Part shown: positions 24,816-35,944 of the stretch, one piece after another
Layout of the letters: each line of letters opens with the position of its first letter
How positions within the stretch are numbered: the stretch's first letter is position 1
NCBI RefSeq assembly: GCF_018991925.1
Contig: NW_024755027.1
Coordinates: 1 to 64,000, forward strand
DNA from: Homarus americanus
Lineage: Eukaryota > Arthropoda > Malacostraca > Decapoda > Nephropidae
Length of the DNA stretch: 64,000 nucleotides
Direction of reading: 5' to 3'
Notes under the pieces: generated by a model
The model's database searches: none
Told to the model about the DNA's origin: nothing
What the model saw: the letters and a program-made list of their open reading frames with translations, nothing else
Translations under genes and position numbers: made by a program

Positions 24816-25834
24816 TGAATACTGTTGACAACTGATAATTGGTCCTTGAACCATGTGAAGACAAAGTTCGCAAGAAGTGCATTATTTAAGAAAATATTTT
24901 CGATAAGACTTCTTATAATTAGTACAAAGACATAACAAGAAGGTTAAAGACAATATACTTGGGGCAGGAATATATACAGGAAATTTCCTTCAGTAGAGCA
25001 TGAAAATTTAAGCACCTCACCTGGCAATGAGTGAGTTGGGTGCACCTAACATCATCAATAACTAAAGTCGCTCTCAGGAAGTCTTAGCCAAGCTATGTTA
25101 ACCTTTCACTCTTATCTCCACTCTGATTGGTTTGACCTTTGACCTCTCTGTCTATATGGTCCCCGAGGTGCGTGGGGGCAAATTTGAAAAATCTGAAACT
25201 GACTGCGGCCTTAATTTCAAACCAGTGACCTAAATTCATTTCTGATCATTATCATTTAACTCTAAACCATCCCGTTCAACAAACACTAGTATACGTCAAG
25301 TTCCACGGCCGACGAAGTACAGACCAAGAGCACATACAGCCACGCCGAGCCGACAAAGGAAGCTTCCACCTTCAGAAACACTAATTGACGACTAACAATA
25401 ATTCAAATAAAACCTGGACGCCACCAAACTTCACTTCTACGGAGTCACTCAGGTGTGGCCGGTAGCTTCAAATGTTAAGATGCACTGTCTGTCTTCCTTA
25501 GTTTCTAGACGATACCTGGCTAAAGTTTCTACCATATAGCTGTAATTCCTATACCCTAAAATGTAAAGCCAACATTCTTCACCAGGCGAAGGAAACAATG
25601 GTGAGGTAAGGGCAGTATATTATATTGGATTTAGGAAGTGTATAATGTTTCTATCAGTCGACACGCTGATGGACAGGAACAAGGGGAAGCAGTAATCTAT
25701 GTCACCTCTACACATTATTTTGATTTATTAGCATTTCTCTCTTTAAAACAACGCACATATGAATCTCACATCTGAGGTTAATTCTATTAATATTACTAAT
25801 GCAATCATTATTATAACGGGTGTAAGAGTTCCAG
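24816..25834. other. unique span, no gene seen
   Basis: 1.0 kb of unique mixed sequence without long frames or repeats. Confidence 0.4.
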
Positions 25835-25987
25835 ATGTACAGTCACGAGAATGAGTCACCGAGCTTACTTATCCTGGGTATGGTTGTGCTGCTTTATCTT
25901 CTTTGGGGGTCGATGCTGTTACAATTTGGACGGGGCGAACTTTTGACTCCAATTGTACAACAACCGCACAAGTTTACAATGTCTACC
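25835..25987 (+). CDS. candidate first coding exon, single-pass membrane protein (speculative)
   Basis: An ATG at 25835 opens a 51-codon frame that ends exactly at a good splice donor (ACC|GTAAGC at 25988), in phase 0. The frame continues open to 26035 past the donor. Residues 1-10 are polar and acidic (MYSHENESPS). Residues 11-31 form one strongly hydrophobic segment (LLILGMVVLLYLLWGSMLLQ, then F). The rest is a mixed stem-like stretch. A short cytoplasmic tail, one membrane anchor and a stem would fit a type II Golgi enzyme or another single-pass protein, but I recognise no family. No partner exon was found, so the call rests on one frame plus one donor and could be chance. Confidence 0.2.
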
Positions 25988-26284
25988 GTAAGCTCACAAG
26001 ATTTACCTAAAGTGTACTCTGTTGACCCTGAGTAAGACTGAGGTGAGGACGCGGTGAATCATGTCTGTGTAAACACATTACAGTGCCAACATGTTAAAGT
26101 CGCCCCCCCCCTCCCCTCTTTTCTCCACGGGAGCCACACAATCCCCAATAACCATCAAAATGATCTACAGCACCGCCATGGCACCCTCCCCACCCCCCAT
26201 ATTGTGGTGGGGCAAGGCCTGGATATCCTCTCTCCCACTCAGGATGTATTGGTGCACCGGCTGGACACTCAAATTACTCACGAC
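25988..26284. other. unique span, no gene seen
   Basis: Small overlapping Pro/Ser-rich frames only. Contains a C9-10 run at about 26103. Confidence 0.4.
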
Positions 26285-26405
26285 CCCTTGGAATCCTTCC
26301 CTCCCACTCAAGGGGTACTGGGAAGCCACTGAAATCCTTCCTTCCCATTCAAGAGGTATTGGGAAGCCGCCTGGGTTCCTTCCCTCCCACTGAGAGGGGT
26401 AGAGG
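26285..26405. repeat. tandem repeat of about 42 bp, three copies
   Basis: Units starting at about 26290, 26332 and 26375 share CCTTCCCTCCCACTCAAGGG and GTATTGGGAAGCC. A diverged relative lies at about 26225-26262. Confidence 0.85.
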
Positions 26406-27166
26406 GGAGGCTGGACACTGGACACACAAGTGACCACCAAATGTCTAGTGTTTGTTGTTGAGGGGGAGCAGCTCACCTACGGCACCGTCCAGACACCCTG
26501 GCTCCTGTGTGTTTAGGGATAGTTTGCTCATCCATGACGGTGGGCGGAAGGTCTTCGGGTGAGTGGGACAAGAAGTGGATCGGCCAGCGTTGCGTTAGAA
26601 GACTTAAGAGTGTGGCTGGCTTAATATACAGGATGTGAATGGTGTCATGTATTAATGGTAGTACCAGAAGCCGAGGACTAAATGGTAGCTATATTAATGG
26701 TACTAATGATGTTGATGGTGTATGGTAGATGTATGTGATGTGATCTAAAAGTGTGGTGTAATAGTGATAGTCTGAGACAAAGAATGATTGACTTGGATGA
26801 TGGTGGTGGAGGTTGACTGGCAGAGGTGATGGCGCATACAGGTTATAATTACTGTGGATTTATTTCAACAGAATAAGTTGTTGCTCGTACACTGCTGCAA
26901 CCACTTAGCAATATTACACACGAGACTGGTAAGCTGGCGGTAGCGAAGAGAAGGTAAGCGTGTCTGACAGAGGGGGTCTGCCAGTGTTCCTAGACCCATG
27001 TGCTCCACAGATCCACCCTGAGGAGCCTTGGTCTTCCCTCCAACTAAACACACGTTTTATATATAATGGTTTACAACATCCAGCATATATAGACACAGCC
27101 TGTACTGTATATATAACTGTATCTTTAATACAAAGCACGAGACATGGATAAATACACCACACCCAG
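26406..27166. other. unique span, no gene seen
   Basis: Contains GTG/GAT-rich stretches at 26640-26830. No coding or RNA signal. Confidence 0.4.
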
Positions 27167-27415
27167 CTTGGATATCTCTCCCGTCTAACACACACCACCC
27201 AGCTTGGATATCTCTCCCGTCTAACACACACCACCCAGCTTGGATATCTCTCCCGTCTAACACACAGCACCCAGCTTGGATATCTCTCCCGTCTAACACA
27301 CACCACCCAGCTTGGATATCTCTCCCGTCTAACACACACCCAGCAGATACTCTCCCGTCTAACACACAGCACCCAGCTTGGATCTCTCCCGTCTAACACA
27401 CAGCACCAGCTTGAT
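27167..27415. repeat. 36-bp minisatellite
   Basis: About seven units of CCCAGCTTGGATATCTCTCC followed by CGTCTAACACACACCA. The last units are shortened. The repeating minus-strand peptide (LDGRDIQAG-type, 12 residues per unit) is read-through. Confidence 0.95.
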
Positions 27416-27528
27416 GTAACCTTCTCTTGAATACACAACAGGGACAAAAAAAGCTCTTCTGTACTCAACACAAAACTAAAATAGAAAAAATATTGCATAA
27501 TCTTCCCTGGAGTTATGCTAAAAATTTG

Positions 27529-27533
<5 letters not shown>

Positions 27534-27588
<55 letters not shown>
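27534..27588. repeat. (GA)n microsatellite
   Basis: About 27 GA units. Confidence 0.96.
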
Positions 27589-27589
<1 letters not shown>

Positions 27590-27775
27590 ATAACCACGCC
27601 GCAGAAAACTGATGCCTAAACCATAACTGGATATGAGAGGGTGTTTTTAGCGTGGTTGTGGGCATCCATTGTCGTTTGCCACACCGGGACGCGGCCGCCC
27701 AAATACGGATGTTTATGCACTAACAGCCACATTTCTTTCTCTGTCCTTTTAAAGTTTTATTGCGGCAGGAAACGG

Positions 27776-27791
27776 GTGGGTGGGTGGGGGG

Positions 27792-27846
<55 letters not shown>
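27776..27846. repeat. G-run plus (GA)n microsatellite
   Basis: GGGTGGGTGGGGGGGGG followed by about 27 GA units. Confidence 0.96.
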
Positions 27847-27849
<3 letters not shown>

Positions 27850-27941
27850 CTGCCTTAAGTTCGACAGTTAAAACACTCGGGGGTTTGGTGTCCGGATTTA
27901 TGTTACCTGCAGTGCCATCGTTCGTTCTCTTTCTCATTGTG

Positions 27942-27949
27942 TGACGTCA
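27942..27949. promoter_or_regulatory. CRE-like palindrome TGACGTCA
   Basis: Perfect cAMP-response-element octamer. There is no GC box, CCAAT box or open frame nearby, so function is uncertain. Confidence 0.2.
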
Positions 27950-28346
27950 TATACTTCCAACACATTTTGGTATGTTGTCGTTGTGGTATTGAGAGTGGTA
28001 AGTGTTATGCGGTTATGTTATCAGTTGTTGCATATCATCAGTATTATCGAAAAATCGTCTGACAAAGTTCCACACATTATTTAATATATTTTTTTCCCAT
28101 CATTATTTTAATAGTGTCCTAAACAATATGACTATACGCTATAGGGAGAGTCTACAATATACCTCCCTTAACAATTGTTCATTATACTTGCCCCACACAT
28201 AGGGTAGTAAGCGTATGGGCGGCATGTAAAAAAATAATAGTCACGTTTTCTTGTATTGTTCGTCAGTTTACTTGTATAAATATGGTCACAGAATCTTTAT
28301 CATGTTTGTCTGGTTTATAGGGTTATATTTTTTATGCTATTATTTG
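27950..28346. other. unique A/T-rich span
   Basis: No gene, RNA or repeat was recognised. Confidence 0.4.
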
Positions 28347-28472
28347 ACTCGTCTCGTCTTGTCTTGTGTCTCGTCTTGTCTTGTCTCGTCTTGTCTTGTC
28401 TTGTCTCGTCTCGTCTCGTCTCGTCTCGTCTCGTCTCGTCTCGTCTCGTTTTGTCTTGTCTCGTCTCGTCTT
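28347..28472. repeat. pentanucleotide repeat (TCGTC/TTGTC)n
   Basis: About 25 units of a 5-bp repeat alternating TCGTC and TTGTC in blocks. The TTGTC units would fit CpG decay of TCGTC (inference). Confidence 0.95.
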
Positions 28473-28662
28473 AAACCCAGCATTTATAGTGAGTCGCCAA
28501 TAATAACATCCTGAACTGGTAAAACATTAAATGCCATATCTGCCACCGAGTTTCTCACACCAGTATCACCAAGACAACACGAGACCTATAATGTGCTACA
28601 CTGTTAAAGCAATACCAACAGTACCATAGAACCATTTACACTCTACAGTATATTAAATTAAC

Positions 28663-28775
28663 CCTAACCAAACCAAACCTGACCTGACCTGACCTAACCT
28701 AACCTGACCTAACCTGACCTAACCTAACCTGCCCTAACCTAACCTGACCTGACCTAACCTAACCCAACCTAACCC
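28663..28775. repeat. CCTAA/CCTGA interstitial repeat
   Basis: About 20 pentamers, mixing CCTAA with CCTGA and starting with CCAAA. Telomere-like but internal. Confidence 0.88.
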
Positions 28776-29278
28776 ACGAAAGTCCGTCTAAGGCAGCATA
28801 TTGAGAAATACAACACTGAAAGAAACTCCCTATAGTGCCAGTCCCAGAGTGGCTGAAACTACTCTCTTGAATTTCATCCCAAACTCTGAACCCTGCCGGT
28901 AGTCAAAGCAGTTAATATCGATAATAAAAAGAGCGAAACATGCATCGTACATAGGGGTATAGGGAGGAGGGAGGGAGAGAGAGAGAGAGAGAGATAGAGA
29001 CATACAAGTAATAACGAAATTACAAAATGAAACGAAAAATATATACAGAGTTATAACGTGATTTGGGGACGGTGTTGTCTCGGATAATATAGAGACAAAA
29101 AAAAGGTGGTGTTCCCTTCACAACAACAAAAGTCGTCCTTGGATGCAAAACAAAGCACGGACACAAGGTTGGATGTAGTGAAAGCAGAGGAGGGTAGAGA
29201 AAAAACACGAAGCAACAGAGATGGGGAGGAATAATGTAATTTGGAGAGAGGGGGTCGACCAGCTGCCAAGATGGATCG

Positions 29279-29279
<1 letters not shown>
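28776..29279. other. unique span, no gene seen
   Basis: A short (GA)n run at about 28977-28994. Otherwise featureless. Confidence 0.4.

Positions 29280-29334
<55 letters not shown>
29280..29334. repeat. (GA)n microsatellite
   Basis: About 27 GA units. Confidence 0.96.
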
Positions 29335-29336
<2 letters not shown>

Positions 29337-29649
29337 AATAAATCCAACAACAAACACAAGAGAGAAAAACAATTAAGAGACGAGGAGAGGAACATGGACA
29401 CACAATCAATCCAAGACACAGGAAACGCAGGAGAAGGGCCCGTGAGAAACAGCATTACCGAAAGAAGCAATAAGAGAAGGAGAAGGGGAGAATCACACGA
29501 GGACAAACAGAGAATTGAGAATCGGGAGAATAAAGAAAAAAAATAGTGGAAGGGGAAGACAAGAAACAGCAGGAAGGATTAAGACACAGCAGCTGGAAGG
29601 ACTAGCTACAATCAGCTGTTCCAGTTGACTGAGATAAATTAAACCTGAT

Positions 29650-29650
29650 A

Positions 29651-29687
<37 letters not shown>
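29650..29687. repeat. (GAT)n microsatellite
   Basis: About 12 GAT units. Confidence 0.95.
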
Positions 29688-29788
29688 CGTATAAGACGAC
29701 GATAAAGGAGACAACGACGACGACGCGACGTGATAGTAACGAGAACTAGTTCCTCATGTTCATCAACTAGTTACAAGGAGAGACCGAC

Positions 29789-29789
<1 letters not shown>

Positions 29790-29837
<48 letters not shown>

Positions 29838-29852
29838 CGTGTGTGTGTGTGT

Positions 29853-29902
<50 letters not shown>
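29790..29902. repeat. compound (TG)n-(AAT)n microsatellite
   Basis: About 32 TG units (29790-29854) fused directly to about 16 AAT units (29855-29902). Confidence 0.97.
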
Positions 29903-30061
29903 TGACGGTTTATTGAAAAATTCTGCAGTCCGAAGGCTGGAAAATAATATACATTGGACATAAATGACTTATTACATACATTGGTGGTTTAACAAAAGCC
30001 TTCATTAGAGAAAGGTAAAGGAACATACAGTGAACATATAGATTATTGTAGGTGTTGAACA

Positions 30062-30468
30062 GCAAAAACGTAGTGTAGTAACTCCCTCCCAGATGGTGTT
30101 AGGAGGAACCTCACGTGGTGTAGTAATTCCCTCACAGATGGTGTTATGAGGGGCCTCACGTGGTGTAGTAATTCCCTCACAGATGGTGTTATGAGGGGCA
30201 TCACGTGGTGTAGTAATTCCCTCACAGATGGTGTTATGAGGGACCTCACGTGATGTAGTAATTCCTTCACAGATGGTGTGATGAGGGACTTGACGTGGTG
30301 TAGTAATTCCTTCACAGATGGTGTGATGAGGGACCTGACGTGGTGTAGTAATTCCTTCACAGATGGTGTGATGAGGGACTTGACGTGATGTAGTAATTCC
30401 TTCACAGATGGTGTGATGAGGGACTTGACGTGGTGTAGTAATTCCCTCACATATGGTGTTATGAGGGA
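30062..30468. repeat. 45-bp minisatellite
   Basis: Nine units of TGGTGTAGTAATTCCCTCAC followed by AGATGGTGTTATGAGGGACC and TCACG. The left units use GTTATGAGGGGCCTC and the right units GTGTGATGAGGGACTTG. The unit is 15 codons long with no indels, so the minus strand is open for 172 codons (ELLHHVKSLITPSVK-type peptide). I treat this as read-through. Confidence 0.96.
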
Positions 30469-30700
30469 TATGTGTGTGTGTGTGTGTGTTGACTCCGTGC
30501 TTATCTCTCGTCTCTGACTATAACTGGCGTATTCTCTCTCTCTCTCTCTCCTCGATGACACTCGTCGGGTATTTTTGGATTTAATGCTCTTATTAGTCTA
30601 TGAGACAAGACAATAACACAACACACAGACACACACGCGCGCACGCACGCACACACACACACACACACGCACGCCAGCCCGCCCGCGCACACACACACGC
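30469..30700. repeat. short TG, CT and CA/CG dinucleotide runs
   Basis: TG run at 30469-30490, CT run at 30534-30551, and a CA run with GCGC/CGCA interruptions at 30622-30700. Confidence 0.9.
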
Positions 30701-30814
30701 GTAGGTTATTCTGGTCCTTTGTTGAAGCCGGAATTAATGACGCCTCACTAATTGTGTTATAGAAGGAGGTTTAATATTAGGGAGATGAATGTGTAGTACG
30801 GTATTGTTGGCTTC

Positions 30815-31370
30815 TCCCTTCCTCTCTTCCTTTTCCCTCCCTTCCTCTCCCCCTTCTTCTCTCCCTTCTGCCCCCTTCCTCCCTCCTCCCTCTCTTCCTT
30901 CTCCCATTCTTTTCCTTCTTCGTCTCTCCCTTCCTTCTCAGTGCCTCACCTTCCTTTTCTTCTTCTTCCTTCTCTCCATTCTCCATCCTTCATGATTTTT
31001 TCTCCTTTCTTTCCCTCCCTCCCATCTCCTTCCTTCTAAATATCTCTTCTTTCTCTTACCTACTCCTATCCCTCCATCTATTCCTTATTTCTGCTTCTAC
31101 CTTCCTTCCTTCCTTCTCTCTCCCTCCCAATCCCCTCTTTCCTTATATCTTCCACTCCCTCCCTCCCTCTCTCCCCTTTCTTCCATGCATTTCTATTTTT
31201 CCCTCGTTTTCTCTCTCTCTCTCTCTCTCTCTTCCTTCGTTTTCTTTCTGCTCTCCTCTCTCCGGTCCCGCTCCTTTCCTCCTCTATTTTCTAATCTCTT
31301 TCTCTTCTCTCTGTCTCTTCCTTTCATCTATTCATCTTTAATTTCCCTGTTCATTATTACACCCTTTGAC
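30815..31370. other. polypyrimidine low-complexity tract
   Basis: About 550 bases in which the + strand is mostly C and T, including CTTCC and CTCTCT blocks. Small frames here are low-complexity. Confidence 0.88.
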
Positions 31371-31565
31371 CTTGTGAATTTTATCAATCACGTCTGAGGG
31401 TTGGCGACCACGACACCCCCTCCCCCCTCAAGAGGATTAAACTAAGGCGACAGTGTTTTTATTAAGCGTGAAAAATGAAAAGTGGATGTGTGCTATATTG
31501 GTAGTGTGGATGGCTAACATATTGAACGAAGATCCTAGTGTGGTTAAACAGACATACAGAAACAA

Positions 31566-31612
<47 letters not shown>
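31566..31612. repeat. (CA)n microsatellite
   Basis: About 23 CA units with one AAAC interruption. Confidence 0.96.
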
Positions 31613-31615
<3 letters not shown>

Positions 31616-32341
31616 ATCAATACCAGCATCAATAAATAAAATAAATGAAAACGAATGATTTTACAACTACAAAATAACAAATAAAATACAACTTCCAGGA
31701 GAGAGATCATAGCCTAGGGTCTAACTAAGAGATCGATTTTCCTGTAAGATACCTTTACAAATATTACTGAATATATGGACTCGGTTAATCGGTATGTCTT
31801 CGGGCTAAATACCTTTAAATGTTGTATATATGGAAGGTAGCATTATAGGGTACTGGGTATATGCGAAGTAAATATATAGTGACTACACCCAGCACCGTCC
31901 TAGGTGAGATAAAAGGCTATACCTCAGGTTATCATTTCATTGACGGAGCATTATTCAGGCTCTGAAAGCAGGTCGTACAGCCAGCCAGCCACTCGGCGGC
32001 TCCTGGCGAGAATAATCACCCTTCAACAACATCGTTAAAGCTTACTGAGGAATTATTTTCTTTTAAATTGTTAATAAATAATTTAAACCAGAACAGAAAT
32101 CATAACAAGAGTTAAGAACGCTGACTGACAACCAATTAACGTTCAATATTGACGTCTAATAATATTCACATTTGAGACAACAGGACCACTAACCGCCTCT
32201 CTGCCCGCTGTGAATGATGATGTGACCTTCTACTGTTCTTCTAATGTTTATCTACCCTACTAATGCCTGTACTGGTGTTATGGAACAATATTTATACATC
32301 AATTACCGAATAAAATATAAAAATGATTCTGTATTTCATGT
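31613..32341. other. unique span left of the 30-bp array
   Basis: Mixed sequence. The last 98 bases (from ATG 32244) form the unique start of the long frame across the array (first residues MFIYPTNACTGVMEQYLYIN). No promoter motif or splice site decides whether that ATG is used. Confidence 0.4.
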
Positions 32342-33602
32342 ACCAGTTAGTATCATGAAGATTAATGATCCTACAGTTAGTATCCTGAAGATTAATGATC
32401 CTACAGTTAGTATCCTGAAGATTAATGATCCTACAGTTAGTATCCTGAAGATTAATGATCCTACAGTTAGTATCCTGAAGATTAATGATCCTACAGTTAG
32501 TATCCTGAAGATTAATGATCCTACAGTTAGTAGTATCCTGAAAATTAATGATCCTACAGTTAGTATCCTGAAGATTAATGATCCTACAGTTAGTATCCTG
32601 AAGATTAATGATCCTACAGTTAGTATCCTGAAGATTAATGATCCTACAGTTAGTATCCTGAAGATTAATGATCCTACAGTTAGTATCCTGAAGATTAATG
32701 ATCCTACAGTTAGTATCCTGAAGATTAATGATCCTACAGTTAGTATCCTGAAGATTAATGATCCTACAGTTAGTATCCTGAAGATTAATGATCCTACAGT
32801 TAGTATCCTGAAGATTAATGATCCTACAGTTAGTATCCTGAAGATTAATGATCCTACAGTTAGTATCCTGAAGATTAATGATCCTACAGTTAGTATCATG
32901 AAGATTAATGATCCTACAGTTAGTATCCTGAAGATTAATGATCCTACAGTTAGTATCCTGAAGATTAATGATCCTACAGTTAGTATCCTGAAGATTAATG
33001 ATCCTACAGTTAGTATCCTGAAGATTGATGATCCTACAGTTAGTATCCTGAAGATTAATGATCCTACAGTTAGTATCCTGAAGATTAATGATCCTACAGT
33101 TAGTATCCTGAAGATTAATGATCCTACAGTTAGTATCCTGAAGATTAATGATCCTACAGTTAGTATCCTGAAGATTGATGATCCTACAGTTAGTATCCTG
33201 AAAATTAATGATCCTACAGTTAGTATCCTGAAGATTAATGATCCTACAGTTAGTATCCTGAAGATTAATGATCCTACAGTTAGTATCCTGAAAATTAATG
33301 ATCCTACAGTTAGTATCCTGAAGATTAATGATCCTACAGTTAGTATCCTGAAGATTAATGATCCTACAGTCAGTATCCTGAAGATTAATGATCCTACAGT
33401 TAGTATCCTGAAGATTAATGATCCTACAGTTAGTATCATGAAGATTAATGATCCTACAGTTAGTATCCTGAAGATTAATGATCCTACAGTTAGTATCCTG
33501 AAGATTAATGATCCTACAGTTAGTATCCTGAAGATTAATGATCCTACAGTTAGTATCCTGAAGATTAATGATCCTACAGTTAGTATCCTGAAGATTAATG
33601 AT
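32342..33602. repeat. 30-bp minisatellite block A, about 42 units
   Basis: Each unit is the anchor CCTACAGTTA followed by the 20-mer GTATCCTGAAGATTAATGAT. Units are nearly identical. Changes are CTG to ATG (32353, 32899, 33439), AAG to AAA, AAT to GAT (33027, 33177) and one GTT to GTC. The single indel is a 3-bp TAG duplication at about 32531. Because 30 is a multiple of 3, the + strand reads as a 10-residue repeat (ILKINDPTVS) inside a 607-codon frame (32244-34067). The minus strand is also open (LIFRILTVGS repeats). Open frames on both strands weaken the case for a gene. Confidence 0.97.
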
Positions 33603-34053
33603 CCTACAGTTATCAACACCAAGAATAACAAACCTACAGTTATCAACACCAAGAATAACAAACCTACAGTTATCAACACCAAGAATAACAAACCTACAGT
33701 TATCAACACCAAGAATAACAAACCTGCAGTTATCAACACCAAGAATAACAAACCTACAGTTATCAACACCAAGAATAACAAACCTACAGTTATCAACACC
33801 AAGAATAACAAACCTACAGTTATCAACACCAAGAATAACAAACCTACAGTTATCAACACCAAGAATAACAAACCTACAGTTATCAACACCAAGAATAACA
33901 AACCTACAGTTATCAACACCAAGAATAACAAACCTACAATTATCAACACCAAGAATAACAAACCTACAGTTATCAACACCAAGAATAACAAACCTACAGT
34001 TTTCAACACCAAGAATAACAAACCTACAGTTATCAACACCAAGAATAACAAAC
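33603..34053. repeat. 30-bp minisatellite block B, 15 units
   Basis: Each unit has the same CCTACAGTTA anchor but then TCAACACCAAGAATAACAAA. Fifteen units are indel-free with single substitutions (CCTGCAG, CAATTATC, GTTTTCAAC). It joins block A with no spacer and in the same phase. By eye the 20-bp variable parts of A and B agree at about 10 of 20 positions. The + frame reads TVINTKNNKP repeats. Confidence 0.97.
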
Positions 34054-34074
34054 CAGACTTTACTTAAGGCTCAG

Positions 34075-34232
34075 ACATTGAAGGGGCATACATCAGACTT
34101 CCAGAAAGCACTCAAGAGTATGCCCCTGTACTTCGCCCCCACGACCGGAATCCTGAATTGCAACAAGCTACTGTGACAAGTTTTCAAGATGCTGTGGAGG
34201 AAGGAACTGTTATCATCCCATCAAGTTTGAGG
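34075..34232 (+). CDS. candidate internal coding exon of unknown product (speculative)
   Basis: After a stop at 34065 the frame stays open past 34290. It begins behind an acceptor-like TTTACTTAAGGCTCAG and reaches a weak donor-like AGG|GTCAGT at 34232. The translation has a balanced composition (starting IEG, then AYIRLPESTQEYAPVLRPHD and so on, with EEGTVIIPSSLR near the end), unlike the low-complexity frames around it. I recognise no domain. The start and end are guesses from splice-like words. It is directly 3' of the 30-bp array, in a different frame. It may be chance or a decayed exon. Confidence 0.18.
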
Positions 34233-35602
34233 GTCAGTGACACTCTGATAACCAGTGCTACCTCCTCCCCCCCCCCCTTTACACACACATTTGTTTGTTC
34301 TTGTACAACATCATATTAAATGGTTAACCTTTTAAGAACGATCGTAAATCCCCATTCACTACTCAGCAGTAATCTAACTACCACATACTGCAGCTCCTCA
34401 AGAGCTCATGGTGTTTGGAAATTGCTCGCCATTTAGAGTTCGTTTTAGCCACCCTTAGTGAAGACAGTCTACTAACCTTTTATGTACGGGGGTTGCCTCT
34501 GGGCTGAATAAAAGCGTCTGGCGTTAATCAAATCAAATAGTAAAAGTGGCGTCCCCGTAATGAAGGGGTTAAGATGTCGTTGTCAGGCAGTTAAGCTTTT
34601 ATGTGTCAGTAGCCATAAACAGACGAACGTTTGCACCCGCTGATGGTGGTCTTGGTGTGTCGTGTAACCCACTACAGTATCTTCTAAAACAACACACACC
34701 ACAGCATCAAGAAAGACCCAGGAAACCGCCCCTATAGCCTGTACGTCGTCAGCGTTAATCGTTCAAGCCCAAAGCACAAGAAATATTCTTATTACTGTAT
34801 AGAAAAAAAAGCAATAAATACAGACTATAAAGACCTGACACCTCTTAAGACTCTGGGGACAATCCTGCTCACTATTACGCTCTTTTACTACTGCTGTGAA
34901 ATTCTTAGATGCTCTTGGAAGACAAAATGCAGACACTTCATCTACAGAATCTGCAAAAGGCTTTTGAAAATTGCGATTTATCTGAACATAAGATGAAAGC
35001 AAAGGGTGTCTCAGGAATTGGGTGTTAGGATGCATCTCCAACACTAAAACGAAACTACCACATCCGTATTCATCATCAGTATATGGCTGAGTGTCTCGAG
35101 GAACTGTGTTTGAGCCTCCAGCAACGTTCCAACATACTTTTATCTACGAAAAACAAAATCACAAACTAGATCATCTTGTCATGGCTGGGTATAAATTCAA
35201 GATTCTTGCTAGAACGAATTTTAGTTTGATACGAGACAATCACATCTAATTTCAATACGGCTAAAAAAATAAAAAATAAAAACTATCGAACAATAGTCAG
35301 ATGACCTCGACTATAACATCGCCGTGGGCATGATGAAGGAAAGTAACGGAATGGTATTGTAAGAATGCTGAAAGCTACTATTCTAACATATCTACCTGCC
35401 AATTAAGGTATTACTGTATACTAATAAGGCCGTGTAAAGCTAATGAAGCAGGTGAACGGGATGTGTAAATTAGGATACCTGGTGACTCGTTATTTTGACC
35501 CGTGTCTTAATAATCCCTGACATGACTTAACCAACGATTAGGATTGTGGTCCAGTCATAATGCGCTCCAGACTATGCAGTTGGGGTATAAATAATCAGGG
35601 AT
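34233..35602. other. unique span, no supported gene
   Basis: Holds a C-run at about 34267 and a minus-strand frame open for about 130 codons (35153-34763) without recognised motifs. Nothing else was seen. Confidence 0.4.
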
Positions 35603-35940
35603 AACAGTGTACATGTTCCTAGTCATTACGACGCTTAAAACATAACACTGTACAGTCGGGGTGAAAAGTTCCTTCCCTCCCAAAATGAAGCAGCATCGAC
35701 CCCAAACGAGATACAACAGTCAGGGTAAGTCAGTTCGGAGACTCATTCCCTTGACTCAGTTTCACTACGAGGAGCGAGCTTTTGTCCGCGACTGTACATG
35801 TTAGCAGCTATTAATGCAGTCATGAGGTGACAGTGTACATGCTCCTACCTATTACTTCATTCATAAGAAAACAGTGTACATATCCGTAGCCATCAGTACA
35901 CGCAAGAGATAATGGTGTACATGTTCAGAAAGCCATTACC
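35603..35940. repeat. degenerate repeat around ACAGTGTACATG
   Basis: The phrase ACAGTGTACATGTTCCTAGT, then CATTAC and diverged relatives recur at about 35604, 35650, 35830, 35872 and 35910. This is an old, partly eroded tandem repeat of about 41-45 bp. Confidence 0.6.
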
Positions 35941-35944
35941 GTTA

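Noticed and set aside
30043..30561. 172-codon minus-strand frame with 15-residue repeats
   Set aside because: Nine-copy 45-bp array with no unique coding sequence at either end. The frame starts in a CT microsatellite.
34763..35153. Minus-strand frame of about 130 codons with balanced composition
   Set aside because: In 64 kb of A/T-rich DNA a few such frames are expected by chance. No domain, and it ends in a Cys/Phe/Tyr/Ile-rich tail typical of non-coding A/T-rich sequence.
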